The notes: generated by a model not told the origin, from the sequence alone. 64,000 nucleotides of DNA from Ruminococcus sp. (GCA_013911065.1 JACERV010000013.1:62001-126000); one strand, 5' to 3'. Shown: positions 18,101 through 26,156, numbered from the stretch's first letter. A program made the numbers and translations.

Positions 18101-21100
18101 TCTGCTGATTCGAGATCATAGCTTCCATCTTCTTTTACATCCAGATCTGAAACAAGATAGGCCGTAAATCCTGCATCCGCAAGAAGATCGGCATCTGTTT
18201 TTCCATTATCAGCCGCTTTAATGATCGCAAACGGCTGTTTCTTCACCTGGTCCAAGGAAACACATTCGCGTTTTACAGTAGCCGTCAAGTCTCCTTCATA
18301 GCTGCATACTAAATCGTACTCATTTTCGTCTGCCAGATATCCGACAGGCGGGGTGATTTCTTTGATGAAATAGCTTCCCAGATACAGGTTATCCACAGAA
18401 GCTTTTCCCTTATCATCTGTTGTAAGTGTTGCCACCTGATCGCCGGCTTTATAGATCACACCGGTTGCTCCGTCCGGATGCACAATATCTTCTCTGGCAT
18501 AAAGTCCATATACCGCTTTCTCCAGTGTTGCATCTCCCTGAGGAACTGACTGGTTTGTTTCAGCATCCTTTTTCTGAAGAACAATTTTTGCATTGACACG
18601 TTCATTCACAAACGTATGGGAAAAGGCTACTTTCGGTTCACTGTCATTGGTATATGAAAAAGCAAAAGAGTACACATCCTGAAGATTTCTCAAATAACCT
18701 TCCGGAGCCTGAATTTCCTTCACATCATAAGAAAATCCAATCGGCAGATCCGCTGTAAATACGGCAGTTCCTTTGTCATTCGTAGTTACTTTTTCAATCA
18801 GTGTTCCTTTCGGTACCACCACAGTCCCATCATCATTCTTGATATCACTGCCGGCATACAGTCCGAAAACACCTCCATCCAGCGGATTCAAAGTATCTTT
18901 ATCCTTTTTCACTACCGAAACTTCCGCTTTCTGGCGTTCATTGATAAATGTTGTTTCTGAAAACACAACTTCAACATTCTGTCCGGCATAGGAGAGAGTG
19001 ACTGTCTTCTTTTCACCGGCATTGAAATAATTTTCCGGGGCCTGTACCTCACGGATTTCATAAGTCCCTAAATGCAGGTTCTTTAATACGACAGCGCCGT
19101 TGGAATCTGTAGTGAGGTTTGCTTTTACCAGATCCCCTTTACTGTATACTTTCGCCCCATATGCGGTTATGATATCTGCGCCAGCATAAACATTGTATAC
19201 TGCGCCTTCCTGACGCCGGTTTTCATACTGGAAGGAAACGCCGTCCTCTGTTACATCTGCGCCTGTCAATACCTGGCCTTCTTTATACACTGTCAGCTGT
19301 CCAAGCTGTTCCTTATCCGGAACGGTTACAGATGTTGTCTGGTTTGCTGCCAGTTGCACATTATAAGAAGACGTATTTACTCGATATCCTGTCGGAGCTT
19401 TGATCTCCTTTACATATACGGTATCTTGTGTTTTTACGATCTCCGCAACAGAAGATCCATTTTGATCCGTTGCCGGCATCTGGGTGATCAGCTTTGTACA
19501 GTCTTTATCGCTGTAAATACCAAACACTGCTCCGTCCAGTTTTGCGTCAGAGTGGTTGGAGTCCACCTTAATGACTTCCACCTTCGCCAGTTCCAGCCAT
19601 TTCACGGAAAGGCTGACATATTTTTTGTCCTCCACACCTTCCCCGAACACCAGGGCAAGATCCTGGGTATCACTATCTGTCGTGATCTTATAGGCGGAAT
19701 AATCTTTTGTAATGCTTCCCTGCATCTTAGCAGACCAGGTTCCGGATACATCCTTTGCCTGATTAAGCGGGGCAGTCAGATAAAATTTTGTACCTCCCGA
19801 AATCGTAACCTTTGCTCCTGCAGCGCTTGTCTGTCCTGTACTGATGTTATGGAGCTTTACGCCATCCGGAAGATCCAGTGTGATCGTCTGCTGGCCAGAT
19901 GCCTGGAATGTAATATCTTCCGTTCTCTGCTGATTGCCATCCACGTAAGCGGTTACATTCGCATTAGAGAATGCCATTTCCACATCCGGAATTTCCGGCT
20001 GGCTTACTGCATAATGATAGAGTTCCATAGCCAGTGCTTCACCGGTACTGTTTGTACCGTAAAATGCATCACTGCTTCCATTTGCATAAGAAGCGGCCAG
20101 ATGTGTGATGATAAGCCGTTTTCCTGCTGAAAAGTCTGTATGGTGACTGTTAAAAAAGTATGCCGATCCGGAAGCTTCTGTTCCGTAATAACATACCTTA
20201 GCCAGTTCTTTATTTCCTTCCAGCTTTGTAATCTGATAGGTTCCGCTTCCCGGGCCCGGTTTGGAAGGCTGAATACAGTATGCTGTAGCATTTACATTTC
20301 CAAAGGACACAGTAAAAGGCGCGGTCACATAAGACCCAAGACCATAATCAGCGTAATAATACCAGGAACCCTGCGTAATCGTTACTGTCTGGGATGCTGC
20401 TCTTGCAGAACGCGCCATAGGAGCCTGCGCAGTAAAGCTTACGCTTTCACCACTATCCAGTCCTTGAATGTCAATGTCCTGGCTTTCCGCCTGCAGAAGA
20501 ACTTCCCCAAGGGAAAGACCGCTTTCCTCATCCACGGTTTTCTGGTTTTCTGTTTCTTCAATTGCTGCATCCAGTTCCTTTTCGGACCGGATGTCCTTCT
20601 GTTCTGTTACCTGTGTTTCTTCAGAAGAAGTAACTTCCTCTGAATCTGATATGGATGCCTCATCATCCGAAGAGGCCTCATCCTCATCACCTGAATCATC
20701 CTCAGAAGAGGAATCTCCTTCTGTCTGGTTGTTTCCATCCGTCTGTTTTTCTTTTACAGTGATATTTCTGCTGATCTGATACTTTGGATGATTCGTTGTC
20801 TGGGGTTCTACATAATATACCACCTGATAGGTATCTTCATGGTCGGTCTGAAAAGCATCCCCAGCTTCATTCTGCGCTTCATGAAAAGTCACCTTTACTT
20901 TTTCCTCATCCGGGATCTCAATTCCGGAAAAATCAGAAGCAATGTCAAAGGATGAACCTACCGCAACCTCGTAATCCTGCGCCGTTACAACTTCATCTGC
21001 ATCCAACTGATCTTTGATTTCTTCATAATAGGGGATCCTCTCTTCCGCAGGATCAGCTGCATAAGCCATAACAGGAGATAAGGTGGCAGACAATAACGAT

Positions 21101-21153
21101 ACCAAGGCCAGACAACCGGATATCAGTTTTCTTGCTTTTCCTTTCTTTCTCAT
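15163..21153 (-). CDS. Giant wall-anchored Cna-B/SpaA-type surface protein with degenerate thioester domain
   Basis: The protein of about 1,996 residues starts best at the ATG at 21153 (AAAGGA 8 nt upstream); a TTG at 21186 is poorer. A signal peptide (LVSLLSATLSPVMAYA) is followed by a Glu/Ser/Asp-rich linker and a thioester-type domain near residues 290-400 (YCIQPS Cys; partner motif reads ITHLAAS). I count about 13 Cna-B repeats (residues about 520-1,945), with alternating cores such as EGAVFGLYAKED and EGAKLTVLD. The end is a TPKTGD sorting-like motif, a transmembrane helix and KKLKK. It is probably a sortase-anchored stalk or adhesin that aids mating contact or host attachment. It is transcribed alone between two terminators. 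Confidence 0.9.
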   Translation of the reverse strand: MRKKGKARKLISGCLALVSLLSATLSPVMAYAADPAEERIPYYEEIKDQLDADEVVTAQDYEVAVGSSFDIASDFSGIEIPDEEKVKVTFHEAQNEAGDAFQTDHEDTYQVVYYVEPQTTNHPKYQISRNITVKEKQTDGNNQTEGDSSSEDDSGDEDEASSDDEASISDSEEVTSSEETQVTEQKDIRSEKELDAAIEETENQKTVDEESGLSLGEVLLQAESQDIDIQGLDSGESVSFTAQAPMARSARAASQTVTITQGSWYYYADYGLGSYVTAPFTVSFGNVNATAYCIQPSKPGPGSGTYQITKLEGNKELAKVCYYGTEASGSAYFFNSHHTDFSAGKRLIITHLAASYANGSSDAFYGTNSTGEALAMELYHYAVSQPEIPDVEMAFSNANVTAYVDGNQQRTEDITFQASGQQTITLDLPDGVKLHNISTGQTSAAGAKVTISGGTKFYLTAPLNQAKDVSGTWSAKMQGSITKDYSAYKITTDSDTQDLALVFGEGVEDKKYVSLSVKWLELAKVEVIKVDSNHSDAKLDGAVFGIYSDKDCTKLITQMPATDQNGSSVAEIVKTQDTVYVKEIKAPTGYRVNTSSYNVQLAANQTTSVTVPDKEQLGQLTVYKEGQVLTGADVTEDGVSFQYENRRQEGAVYNVYAGADIITAYGAKVYSKGDLVKANLTTDSNGAVVLKNLHLGTYEIREVQAPENYFNAGEKKTVTLSYAGQNVEVVFSETTFINERQKAEVSVVKKDKDTLNPLDGGVFGLYAGSDIKNDDGTVVVPKGTLIEKVTTNDKGTAVFTADLPIGFSYDVKEIQAPEGYLRNLQDVYSFAFSYTNDSEPKVAFSHTFVNERVNAKIVLQKKDAETNQSVPQGDATLEKAVYGLYAREDIVHPDGATGVIYKAGDQVATLTTDDKGKASVDNLYLGSYFIKEITPPVGYLADENEYDLVCSYEGDLTATVKRECVSLDQVKKQPFAIIKAADNGKTDADLLADAGFTAYLVSDLDVKEDGSYDLESAEPVVLGENGATEIFTDEKGYACSIALPYGTYLVRETTTPHNYKPVDDFIVRITEHDPNTPQTWRVLLDDEFKAKLKIIKQDDETKKPVLRAGTEFRIYDLDNEKYVEQVTTYPTTTVHTSFFTDEEGYLILPQNLKLGHYRIEEVTAPYGYTLNKNYFEIAVDSNTAYQVDSVSGDVIIEAVYENHPVKGKLKIVKQGEVLDGFSKDFVYEVENLKGAVFEVYAAEDIYTADFQKDAEGNRILEYAAGELVGTVTTDENGEAFLSDLPLGSYRIKEVTAPEGFILNDEVQTVTFTYKDQNTPVIEQEAVFQNDRQKVEVSVVKKDAETQAEVEGAVFGLYAKEDILAHGKVIMKADQLIGKALSDENGKAVFMNDLPFGTYYIREESAPDGYVSSDKVIEVTAAYQGQEIPVVELTSDFENEPTKITVKKTDLTTGVELEGAKLTVLDKGGNVVDSWTSVKGEEHLIERLTVGETYTLREELAPYGYLKAEEITFTVQDTAEIQKVEMKDDVPTGTLIINKKGEFLEDVTPLDVLGGWINHLFEYVTGALKDVTFEVYASEDIKAADGVSADYYQKDEFVAEITTDESGIAKLTDLPLGKYYVKEKETTEGYVLDDKIREIDLTYVDQNTAEVTYSTDWQNNRQKVEVSVLKKEKDSDRVLEGAVFALSAKEDITNKDGDVILEAGTVIEEKTTDEDGKLTFEADLPIGFSYTVKETSPSPGFATTDEIQEFTFKAESSEKATVFHKFTFEDEPTAFEFTKTSLTTGEEIEGAKLTVTDENGDVVDEWVSGKEPHIIKELVVGKTYTMTEVLPAPGYVTAESIQFTVKDTAEVQKIEMKDDVTKVEISKTDVAGKELPGAKLTILDQEGNIVESWTSTDQPHYIEMLPIGTYTLHEETAPDGYLVAADVTFEVKDTGEIQKVVMKDESVPAEQPETPQNKASIDTPKTGDSQNVLFWFILLGIGLAGTGAAALIKKLKK

Positions 21154-21294
21154 TTTATTAATCCTTTCTGAATCGTCTGTTTTCAAGTTTCCTTTTTTCT
21201 TTTCATACCCTTATTCTTTTTTTAGTTTCCTCCTTTCCATTTATTTGCACTGCCTGGGACAATCGGCTCTCAAGAGTACGCCGGGATAACAGCA

Positions 21295-21336
21295 CAAAAA
21301 TATGGCGGTACCCATTTCGGAAAACGAATACCGCCA
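21295..21336 (-). terminator. Terminator upstream of the surface protein gene
   Basis: An 8-bp perfect stem (21303-21310 with 21329-21336) is followed on the minus strand by TATTTTT. It lies in the 320-nt space between the sigma-like gene and the surface protein, so it either ends the sigma transcript or attenuates entry into the surface gene. I see no credible gene in 21187-21574. Confidence 0.75.
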
Positions 21337-21574
21337 CACTGTTTCTACTGTCATCATCTTGATAAATCAGACATTTAATTTTAGATTTAAGTTTGAGCTT
21401 TCCTGTTTTCTTTCCCAGATCCGTTCCTGTCCCGGTTTCCAAATATTCCGGAACGTTTTCTCTGACAGGATACGCAGAATGCATATTCGAGGCAGGTATC
21501 ACTCTGGGCAGGCTGTTCAGTTTTCAAGGTGCATGAAGAAATAAATCCTTCTACCTATCCAACTGCCCAAAGGC

Positions 21575-22252
21575 TCATATACAACAGAAATCAGTAAAAT
21601 TTTTATTTTTTTTTCTTGTAATATCGCACGAACTGATTTGCATATAATCTCTTATTTTTTCCAAGGCTCTTTTAGTTAAAATACTTACACCTTGTTGTGA
21701 AATAGAAAGATCAGCAGCAATTCTTTCTTGAGATAATCCTCCACAATAGTAAGCTGTTATGGCATACATTTGACGTTCACTTAATATATTTTTTATTTCT
21801 CCTATAGTTTCTTTTATAATTAGTTTCTCAAGCATGTCAGATACAGCTATATTTTGAATACTTAAATAATCATTCTCTCCCGTATCAAAGGAAAGCACCT
21901 TATGCTTGGACATAAGTCGGCTTCTATTTGTTTCTACTCGCTCCATGCCAATCATCAGAAGTAAAAGATCCCATTTTTGATTTTCAAAAATCTCTTCCTC
22001 TACCCGCTCGATTGTTCCGTTTTTAGAATAATACTCATAGCTCTTACACTCATGCAGACGAAATATTGTTTTATGTTTTCCTTCCTCATACAAAACATAA
22101 CCATTATCATAAACACTTATTTTCACATCATTGTCTATCGTTTCACTGACAACCACTTTTGCCCCTGTCTTTATTAATGTGTTTGTTCTATGAATATCCT
22201 CATTTGTTTTAGCAGTCGGAACTATCATTTTCAATTCTCTTAATGTCAACAT
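21575..22252 (-). CDS. Sigma-70-like / HTH transcription regulator of the ICE
   Basis: The C-terminal 80 residues form a sigma region-4-like helix-turn-helix (ILSERQMYAITAYYCGGLSQ, then IAADLSISQQGVSILTKRAL). The N-terminal part carries no recognisable sigma region 2. The ATG at 22252 lies 5 nt from AGGTGG; the upstream GTG sits inside that ribosome site. Small sigma-like regulators of this kind occur upstream of transfer genes in Tn916/Tn1549-type elements. It may activate the surface protein and transfer operon, but that is inference from position. A structured leader lies upstream (22262-22460). Confidence 0.75.
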   Translation of the reverse strand: MLTLRELKMIVPTAKTNEDIHRTNTLIKTGAKVVVSETIDNDVKISVYDNGYVLYEEGKHKTIFRLHECKSYEYYSKNGTIERVEEEIFENQKWDLLLLMIGMERVETNRSRLMSKHKVLSFDTGENDYLSIQNIAVSDMLEKLIIKETIGEIKNILSERQMYAITAYYCGGLSQERIAADLSISQQGVSILTKRALEKIRDYMQISSCDITRKKNKNFTDFCCI

Positions 22253-22261
22253 ATGGACCAC

Positions 22262-22460
22262 CTTTCTGCCTTACGGCTACGGGCAGTCCTGTTACTCTTT
22301 TTAGATTTCTAACTATTCAGGCACTACAATAAGCCTCGGACTCACCCGTTTTTTTTAAACGGAAGCCCGAAGCTTCAATCGAAGAAACGCATCACCCCCT
22401 TAAGTGGAATGTTCTTCTTTTACAGTTTAATAAATTTCAATTTTCCTGTTATTTTTGCAG
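22262..22460 (-). promoter_or_regulatory. Leader of the sigma-like gene with possible 5-codon leader peptide
   Basis: This untranslated stretch on the minus strand has a strong AAGGGGGTG site before ATGCGTTTCTTCGATTGA (five sense codons), then a CCGTTT/AAACGG hairpin and a GC-rich segment ending at the sigma gene's ribosome site. The layout is attenuator-like. No other gene is visible here. Confidence 0.4.
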
Positions 22461-22550
22461 ACAAAAAGCCCGGCAAAACAAATACGCATTCTTCAGCACA
22501 CACGATTACCTTCATAAACTGTGTACTACACGTAAATGTTTTGCCGGGCT
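22461..22550 (-). terminator. Long-loop terminator ending the polymerase/YolD operon
   Basis: A perfect 14-bp inverted repeat (22467-22480 with 22537-22550) has a 56-nt loop; on the minus strand the second arm is followed by five T. A further perfect 10-bp inverted repeat lies at 22592-22601/22637-22646. Together they fill the space after the zinc-ribbon gene. Confidence 0.65.
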
Positions 22551-22662
22551 CTTAGTGATTCCAGTCAGGTTCAGCTCCTTGACAAACTCTTGCTGTCAGG
22601 GGCAGGCTTGATGGTTCCAGCCAAATTTACTGCTCTCCCTGACAGCTCAACTTATTCAATTC

Positions 22663-22884
22663 TTACAGGTTCATAATCTTTTGAGAATATACTCTGATTC
22701 TTTCTTTCAATTTATCATCCCTGATAATTAAAGGGCGAACAGATACGATATCCTCTTTTACCAAAACTTCTACCGTACTCTTACATTTTTTACAATCCAC
22801 CTCCGAATCGCTCTGTGAACTCTTCTCCAGAAAAGCTCCGCAAACAGGGCAGTGAACATGCCACTTATAAAAATCAGTTCCCAT
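22663..22884 (-). CDS. Small zinc-ribbon protein (73 aa)
   Basis: The start at 22884 (ATG, about 10 nt after GGAGGG) is preferred over a TTG at 22908. The protein has CPVCG and, 20 residues on, CKKC, a classic four-cysteine zinc ribbon, followed by a beta/helix tail ending KIMNL. It resembles small Com-like or Cys-rich proteins of mobile elements. It lies at the end of the operon polymerase-YolD-61aa-zinc ribbon. Function is unknown; nucleic acid binding is a reasonable guess. Confidence 0.65.
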   Translation of the reverse strand: MGTDFYKWHVHCPVCGAFLEKSSQSDSEVDCKKCKSTVEVLVKEDIVSVRPLIIRDDKLKERIRVYSQKIMNL

Positions 22885-22930
22885 AGGCTCAGGCCCTCCT
22901 TTAAGCAATAATACAAATTTCTTTTATTAC

Positions 22931-23116
22931 TCAACGGATCAAAGGGAAATCAAATCCGCCAGAGCTTTCCATGCTGCCCATTCCGAATAGCGCCAAAGCT
23001 GCGCGGACAGACATGATATCACAATTACAGATCTGCTTTGTAGATCCGCCGCATTTTTCAGGATATCTTTCTGGTCCCACTCCCAGAAAAATTATTTTCT
23101 GACTTCTGCGGATCAT
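22931..23116 (-). CDS. Possible small protein (61 aa)
   Basis: The frame starts three bases past the YolD-like stop with no clear ribosome site, so it would depend on coupling. The composition (CGGSTKQICNCD, then ALALFGMGSMESSGGFDFP) is not obviously random, and the frame fills the gap between two operon genes. I cannot name a family. It could be a translated small protein or a chance frame. Confidence 0.4.
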   Translation of the reverse strand: MIRRSQKIIFLGVGPERYPEKCGGSTKQICNCDIMSVRAALALFGMGSMESSGGFDFPLIR

Positions 23117-23119
23117 TTT

Positions 23120-23533
23120 TCAACAAGGTAATTCTAATACTTCAAAGTTATCCCCAGACAGATCATAGAGATTGTGGATATTGATTTCCACATTTCCTAT
23201 ACGAAGACACCCTTTAGGATCATAAAAATCCACTCTGCCTCTGACAATGTGATATTGTCCATATCCCGGTCTTTTCTCATCCTCTTCAAAGTACTCTGCC
23301 TGGATCTCCATGCCTGGTTTTAAAATTTTCAACTTCATATCCAATTCATTATTCTTTTCCTCCGTTAAAACTCTTTTCTTTTCATAAATGAACTCTTTTT
23401 CTCTTATGGTTTCTTCAAATCCTTTCAATGCAGCGAACGGAGCGAACTGCTTTGCCCTGCGCTCAACCGCCATAGGATGCCGCTTTGAAACGGGTCTTTG
23501 AAAATACAGGATTCTCTGATATTGTGACCTCAT
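23120..23533 (-). CDS. YolD-like family protein
   Basis: The 137-residue protein has the YolD-like signature (RRAKQFAPFAALKGFEETI near residue 26, then a beta-rich half with KPGMEIQAEYFE and GNVEINIHNLYDL). YolD-like proteins are typically encoded next to Y-family UvrX/UmuC polymerases in Firmicutes and are presumed accessory or UmuD-like partners. Here it follows the polymerase by 15 nt and has an AAAGGAG ribosome site. Likely co-transcribed from the divergent promoter at about 25,000. Confidence 0.88.
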   Translation of the reverse strand: MRSQYQRILYFQRPVSKRHPMAVERRAKQFAPFAALKGFEETIREKEFIYEKKRVLTEEKNNELDMKLKILKPGMEIQAEYFEEDEKRPGYGQYHIVRGRVDFYDPKGCLRIGNVEINIHNLYDLSGDNFEVLELPC

Positions 23534-23548
23534 ATCGTATCATCTCCT

Positions 23549-24820
23549 TTACGCTTTATGTCCTCCGATTTGATTGTTTCTTTCCCGATAGGTGGAACAG
23601 TCCAGTAAGTTTACTGCTCTCATGATTGCATTTTTCCCATAACGCTTTTTTACTTGCAATATTGCTTTCTGCAGTTTCTTTTCTTTTTCCTGAGACAATG
23701 GAGAGGAAAACAGATTAAACTGCATATAGCCTTCCGGAAGAACTTTATTTGCGGAAATTTCCACACGCCGGATTCCCGTATAGGTATCCGTGATCTTCCG
23801 ATACATTTTTTCTACTGCACATATGATAGATTTGGAGCTGTTTGTAGGATCCAAAAATCTTTCTGTTCCCTTAGAAGGCTCCTGACCATATCGGTGATCA
23901 TAAGCAATCCATAGTGTGATAGAGCTTGCAACCAATCCTTTCTCTAACAGATCCAGGGCAAGCACATCTGCCATCTCCTTGGCAATAACAACAGCCTCCT
24001 CATACTTATAATTTCGCATCAATACCTGGCCATTGGAAAGACTGTGTTCTTCCGTATGGTAATTTTTAATGTCGCACATCCTGCAAAATTCATATCCCCA
24101 GGCATGATCGATCAGAAGCTCTGCATCTATTCCAAAAATCTTATATAAAAGATCCTCTGATGATATGGATGCCAGTGCAATGTCTCCCATCGTATGGATG
24201 CCATAACCGGCAAGTTTTTTTTCTGTCCGTGATCCGATCCGCCAGAAATCCCGGAGAGGCTGATGATCCCAGAGTTGTTCCCGATATGAAATTTCATCCA
24301 GTACTCCAATATGATCATCTGCATGTTTTGCCAGGATATCCATTGCAATCTTAGCAAGATAAAGATTCGTTCCCACGCCTGCTGTTGCAGTGATCCCTGT
24401 TTCTTCTTTTACAGCTCTCATCATTTCAAAGGCCAGTTCTTTCGGTGTCATATGATGAAATTGTAAATACTCCGTGACATCTATAAAACACTCATCCACG
24501 CTGTAAACATGGATATCTTCCTTTGAGACATACTTGAGATAAATACTGTATATCCGAGCCGAGTAATCCAGATAAAGCTGCATCCTTGGCATAGCAGTTA
24601 TGTATTTGATGTGATCCGGTATTTCATGGATCCGGCATCGGTTTTTTACTCCCAGGCGCTTCATTGCCGGAGTAATAGCAAGACAGATCGTAGATTTGGA
24701 CCGTTCAGGATCTGCCACAACAAGATTGGACTGAAATGGATCAAGCCCTCTTTCCACACATTCCACAGATGCATAAAAAGATTTCAGATCAATGCATATA
24801 TAATAGTTCTGACGTCCCAT
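23549..24820 (-). CDS. Y-family DNA polymerase (UvrX/UmuC-like)
   Basis: The protein of about 423 residues has the N-terminal motif DLKSFYASVECVERG and the catalytic VDECFID (with Asp-Glu) near residue 107, a helix-hairpin region (RIGSRTEKKLAGYGI) and a little-finger domain ending in QFNLF. This is the error-prone lesion-bypass group seen on Gram-positive ICEs and plasmids. Two ATGs are possible; the inner one at 24820 has better spacing to AAAGG. It is transcribed from a consensus promoter overlapped by an operator palindrome, so it is very probably repressed by the adjacent XRE protein. Confidence 0.93.
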   Translation of the reverse strand: MGRQNYYICIDLKSFYASVECVERGLDPFQSNLVVADPERSKSTICLAITPAMKRLGVKNRCRIHEIPDHIKYITAMPRMQLYLDYSARIYSIYLKYVSKEDIHVYSVDECFIDVTEYLQFHHMTPKELAFEMMRAVKEETGITATAGVGTNLYLAKIAMDILAKHADDHIGVLDEISYREQLWDHQPLRDFWRIGSRTEKKLAGYGIHTMGDIALASISSEDLLYKIFGIDAELLIDHAWGYEFCRMCDIKNYHTEEHSLSNGQVLMRNYKYEEAVVIAKEMADVLALDLLEKGLVASSITLWIAYDHRYGQEPSKGTERFLDPTNSSKSIICAVEKMYRKITDTYTGIRRVEISANKVLPEGYMQFNLFSSPLSQEKEKKLQKAILQVKKRYGKNAIMRAVNLLDCSTYRERNNQIGGHKA

Positions 24821-24928
24821 AACCATTTACCTTTCTACCCGATATTGCCTATTTTTATATTTCCTATGAGATTTTGTCATTATTCCAAAATAGAATTCTC
24901 CTAAACAGGCAATTCCGTTGGATTTTTA

Positions 24929-24957
24929 TTGACAAAAAAGGAAATATCAATTATATT
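24929..24957 (+). promoter_or_regulatory. Rightward promoter of the XRE repressor
   Basis: TTGACA (24929-24934), 17-nt spacer, TATATT (24952-24957). Operator palindrome 1 begins three bases after the -10, suggesting autoregulation. Confidence 0.7.
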
Positions 24958-24959
24958 AT

Positions 24960-24975
24960 AGGCAAGTAGTTGCCC
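24960..24975. promoter_or_regulatory. Operator palindrome 1
   Basis: AGGCAA-GTAG-TTGCCC, a near-perfect palindrome matching operators 2 and 3 (consensus AGGCAA-N4-TTGCCT). It lies at the start point of the rightward promoter. Confidence 0.7.
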
Positions 24976-24991
24976 CTTTCTTGTGATTCAA

Positions 24992-25020
24992 ATTATAGGC
25001 AGATATTTGCCTGTTGTCAA
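24992..25020 (-). promoter_or_regulatory. Consensus leftward promoter of the polymerase/YolD operon
   Basis: On the minus strand TTGACA (25015-25020), exactly 17 nt, TATAAT (24992-24997): a perfect sigma-A consensus. Operator palindrome 2 occupies the spacer, so bound repressor would block RNA polymerase. Confidence 0.85.
24997..25012. promoter_or_regulatory. Operator palindrome 2
   Basis: AGGCAG-ATAT-TTGCCT, inside the spacer of the leftward promoter. It shares both half-sites with operator 1. Confidence 0.75.
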
Positions 25021-25038
25021 GAGGTAACATGAAAGAAT

Positions 25039-25054
25039 AGGCAAGTGATTTCCT
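25039..25054. promoter_or_regulatory. Operator palindrome 3
   Basis: AGGCAA-GTGA-TTTCCT, one half-site degenerate. It lies upstream of the leftward -35 and in the untranslated leader of the XRE gene. Centre spacings between the three sites are 37 and 42 bp. Confidence 0.6.
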
Positions 25055-25114
25055 TTTTTTGATCAGGATACACACTTTTGTCCTAGATAGACCGCTTAGA
25101 AATGAGGTATTGTT

Positions 25115-25534
25115 ATGACTTTCGGTGAGAAAATAAAAAATTTAAGAAAATCAAAAAACCTGAACCAGACCCAGCTTGCCAATGCCATTGGTGTTTCTCT
25201 TCGTACCATTCGTGGATGGGAGATAGAAGGCCGTTATCCAAAACAGCATGAACTTTACCAAAAGCTTGCTGATGTTCTCGGATGCGATATCTCTTACCTG
25301 ATGACAGAAGAGGAGACTTTTGTGACAGAAGCTACAGAACAATACGGATCCAGAGGTGCAAAACAGGCACAACAGATACTGGAACAGGCTGCTGCTATGT
25401 TTGCCGGCGGAGAGCTGTCAGACGATGACAAGACAGCTTTTATGGATGAAATCCAGATGCTTTATCTGGATTCAAAAAAACGTGCAAAAAAATTTACACC
25501 AAAGAAATATTTGAAGGATACCCCGCAGGAATAA
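25115..25534 (+). CDS. XRE-family repressor (ImmR-like)
   Basis: The 139-residue protein has a Cro/CI-type HTH in residues 5-60 (LRKSKNLNQTQLANAIGVSL then VSLRTIRGWE), a middle segment with DDDKTAFMDEI and a Lys-rich tail. The architecture fits an ICE immunity repressor. It is transcribed rightward from a promoter with operator palindromes, facing the polymerase operon, and is followed by an ImmA/IrrE-type protease gene. That pair is the known ICEBs1 ImmR/ImmA arrangement, in which ImmA cleaves ImmR after DNA damage. Application to this element is inference. Confidence 0.85.
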   Translation: MTFGEKIKNLRKSKNLNQTQLANAIGVSLRTIRGWEIEGRYPKQHELYQKLADVLGCDISYLMTEEETFVTEATEQYGSRGAKQAQQILEQAAAMFAGGELSDDDKTAFMDEIQMLYLDSKKRAKKFTPKKYLKDTPQE

Positions 25535-25634
25535 TGTGTACATTTTATAGGACATGCTATCTGATATAGTGATACTGGTAATCTAAACAGTATTCTTAAT
25601 TTCAGGGGTTCATTACATATGCGGGGTGATTTAT

Positions 25635-26150
25635 TTGGGAAATGATTATATATACAAAAAGACAGAATCTCTGGTAAAAAAATTTCAGACCAGGGATCCG
25701 ATAGAAATATTAAAAAGTCTGCACGTGATCGTAGGAGAGACTTCTCGTTACAATCGATTAAAAGGCTATTGTTTTATGAGCTGCCAGACCATCTATGTCA
25801 TGCTTAGCAGTTTTCTTTCTAAAGAAGAGAAACGGATCGTGGCCGCTCATGAGCTGGGGCATATCACGCTTCACCGCTCACAACTCAAAATGGCTCCAAT
25901 GTCTGATAATCGGCTCTATAATATGATTAACGAGACCGAGTATCAGGCAAATCTGTTTGCTGCAGATCTTTTGATCCAGGATGAAGACGTCGCTGCCTTA
26001 TCGAAACAGGAGGATCTGGATTACTTCAGTTTCTGCAGTTCTCTTTACGCGACTCCAGAATTGATGAGTTTCAAACTTTACAGCCTGATGAAAAGAGGGC
26101 AGAAATATAATATGCCACTGGACATCAACAGCAACTTCTTAGCAAAATAA
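25635..26150 (+). CDS. ImmA/IrrE-family metallopeptidase
   Basis: The protein of about 171 residues contains the zinc protease motif AAHELGHITLHR (HELGH at about residue 72) and a downstream acidic ligand helix (INETEYQANLFAADLL), both intact. A TTG at 25635, 7 nt after GGGGTG, is the likely start; the GTG at 25626 lies in the ribosome site. It is predicted to cleave the neighbouring XRE repressor, derepressing the polymerase operon. A terminator follows. Confidence 0.88.
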   Translation: MGNDYIYKKTESLVKKFQTRDPIEILKSLHVIVGETSRYNRLKGYCFMSCQTIYVMLSSFLSKEEKRIVAAHELGHITLHRSQLKMAPMSDNRLYNMINETEYQANLFAADLLIQDEDVAALSKQEDLDYFSFCSSLYATPELMSFKLYSLMKRGQKYNMPLDINSNFLAK

Positions 26151-26156
26151 AACACT

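Noticed and set aside
15163-21153. Tandem repeats of the surface protein considered as a CRISPR-like or DNA repeat array
   Set aside because: Repeat units are protein-coding Cna-B domains with diverged DNA and long spacing; no CRISPR array is present in the window.
21203-21502. 99-codon minus-strand frame upstream of the surface protein
   Set aside because: It runs through a clear terminator hairpin (21295-21336), has no good ribosome site and a non-protein-like composition.
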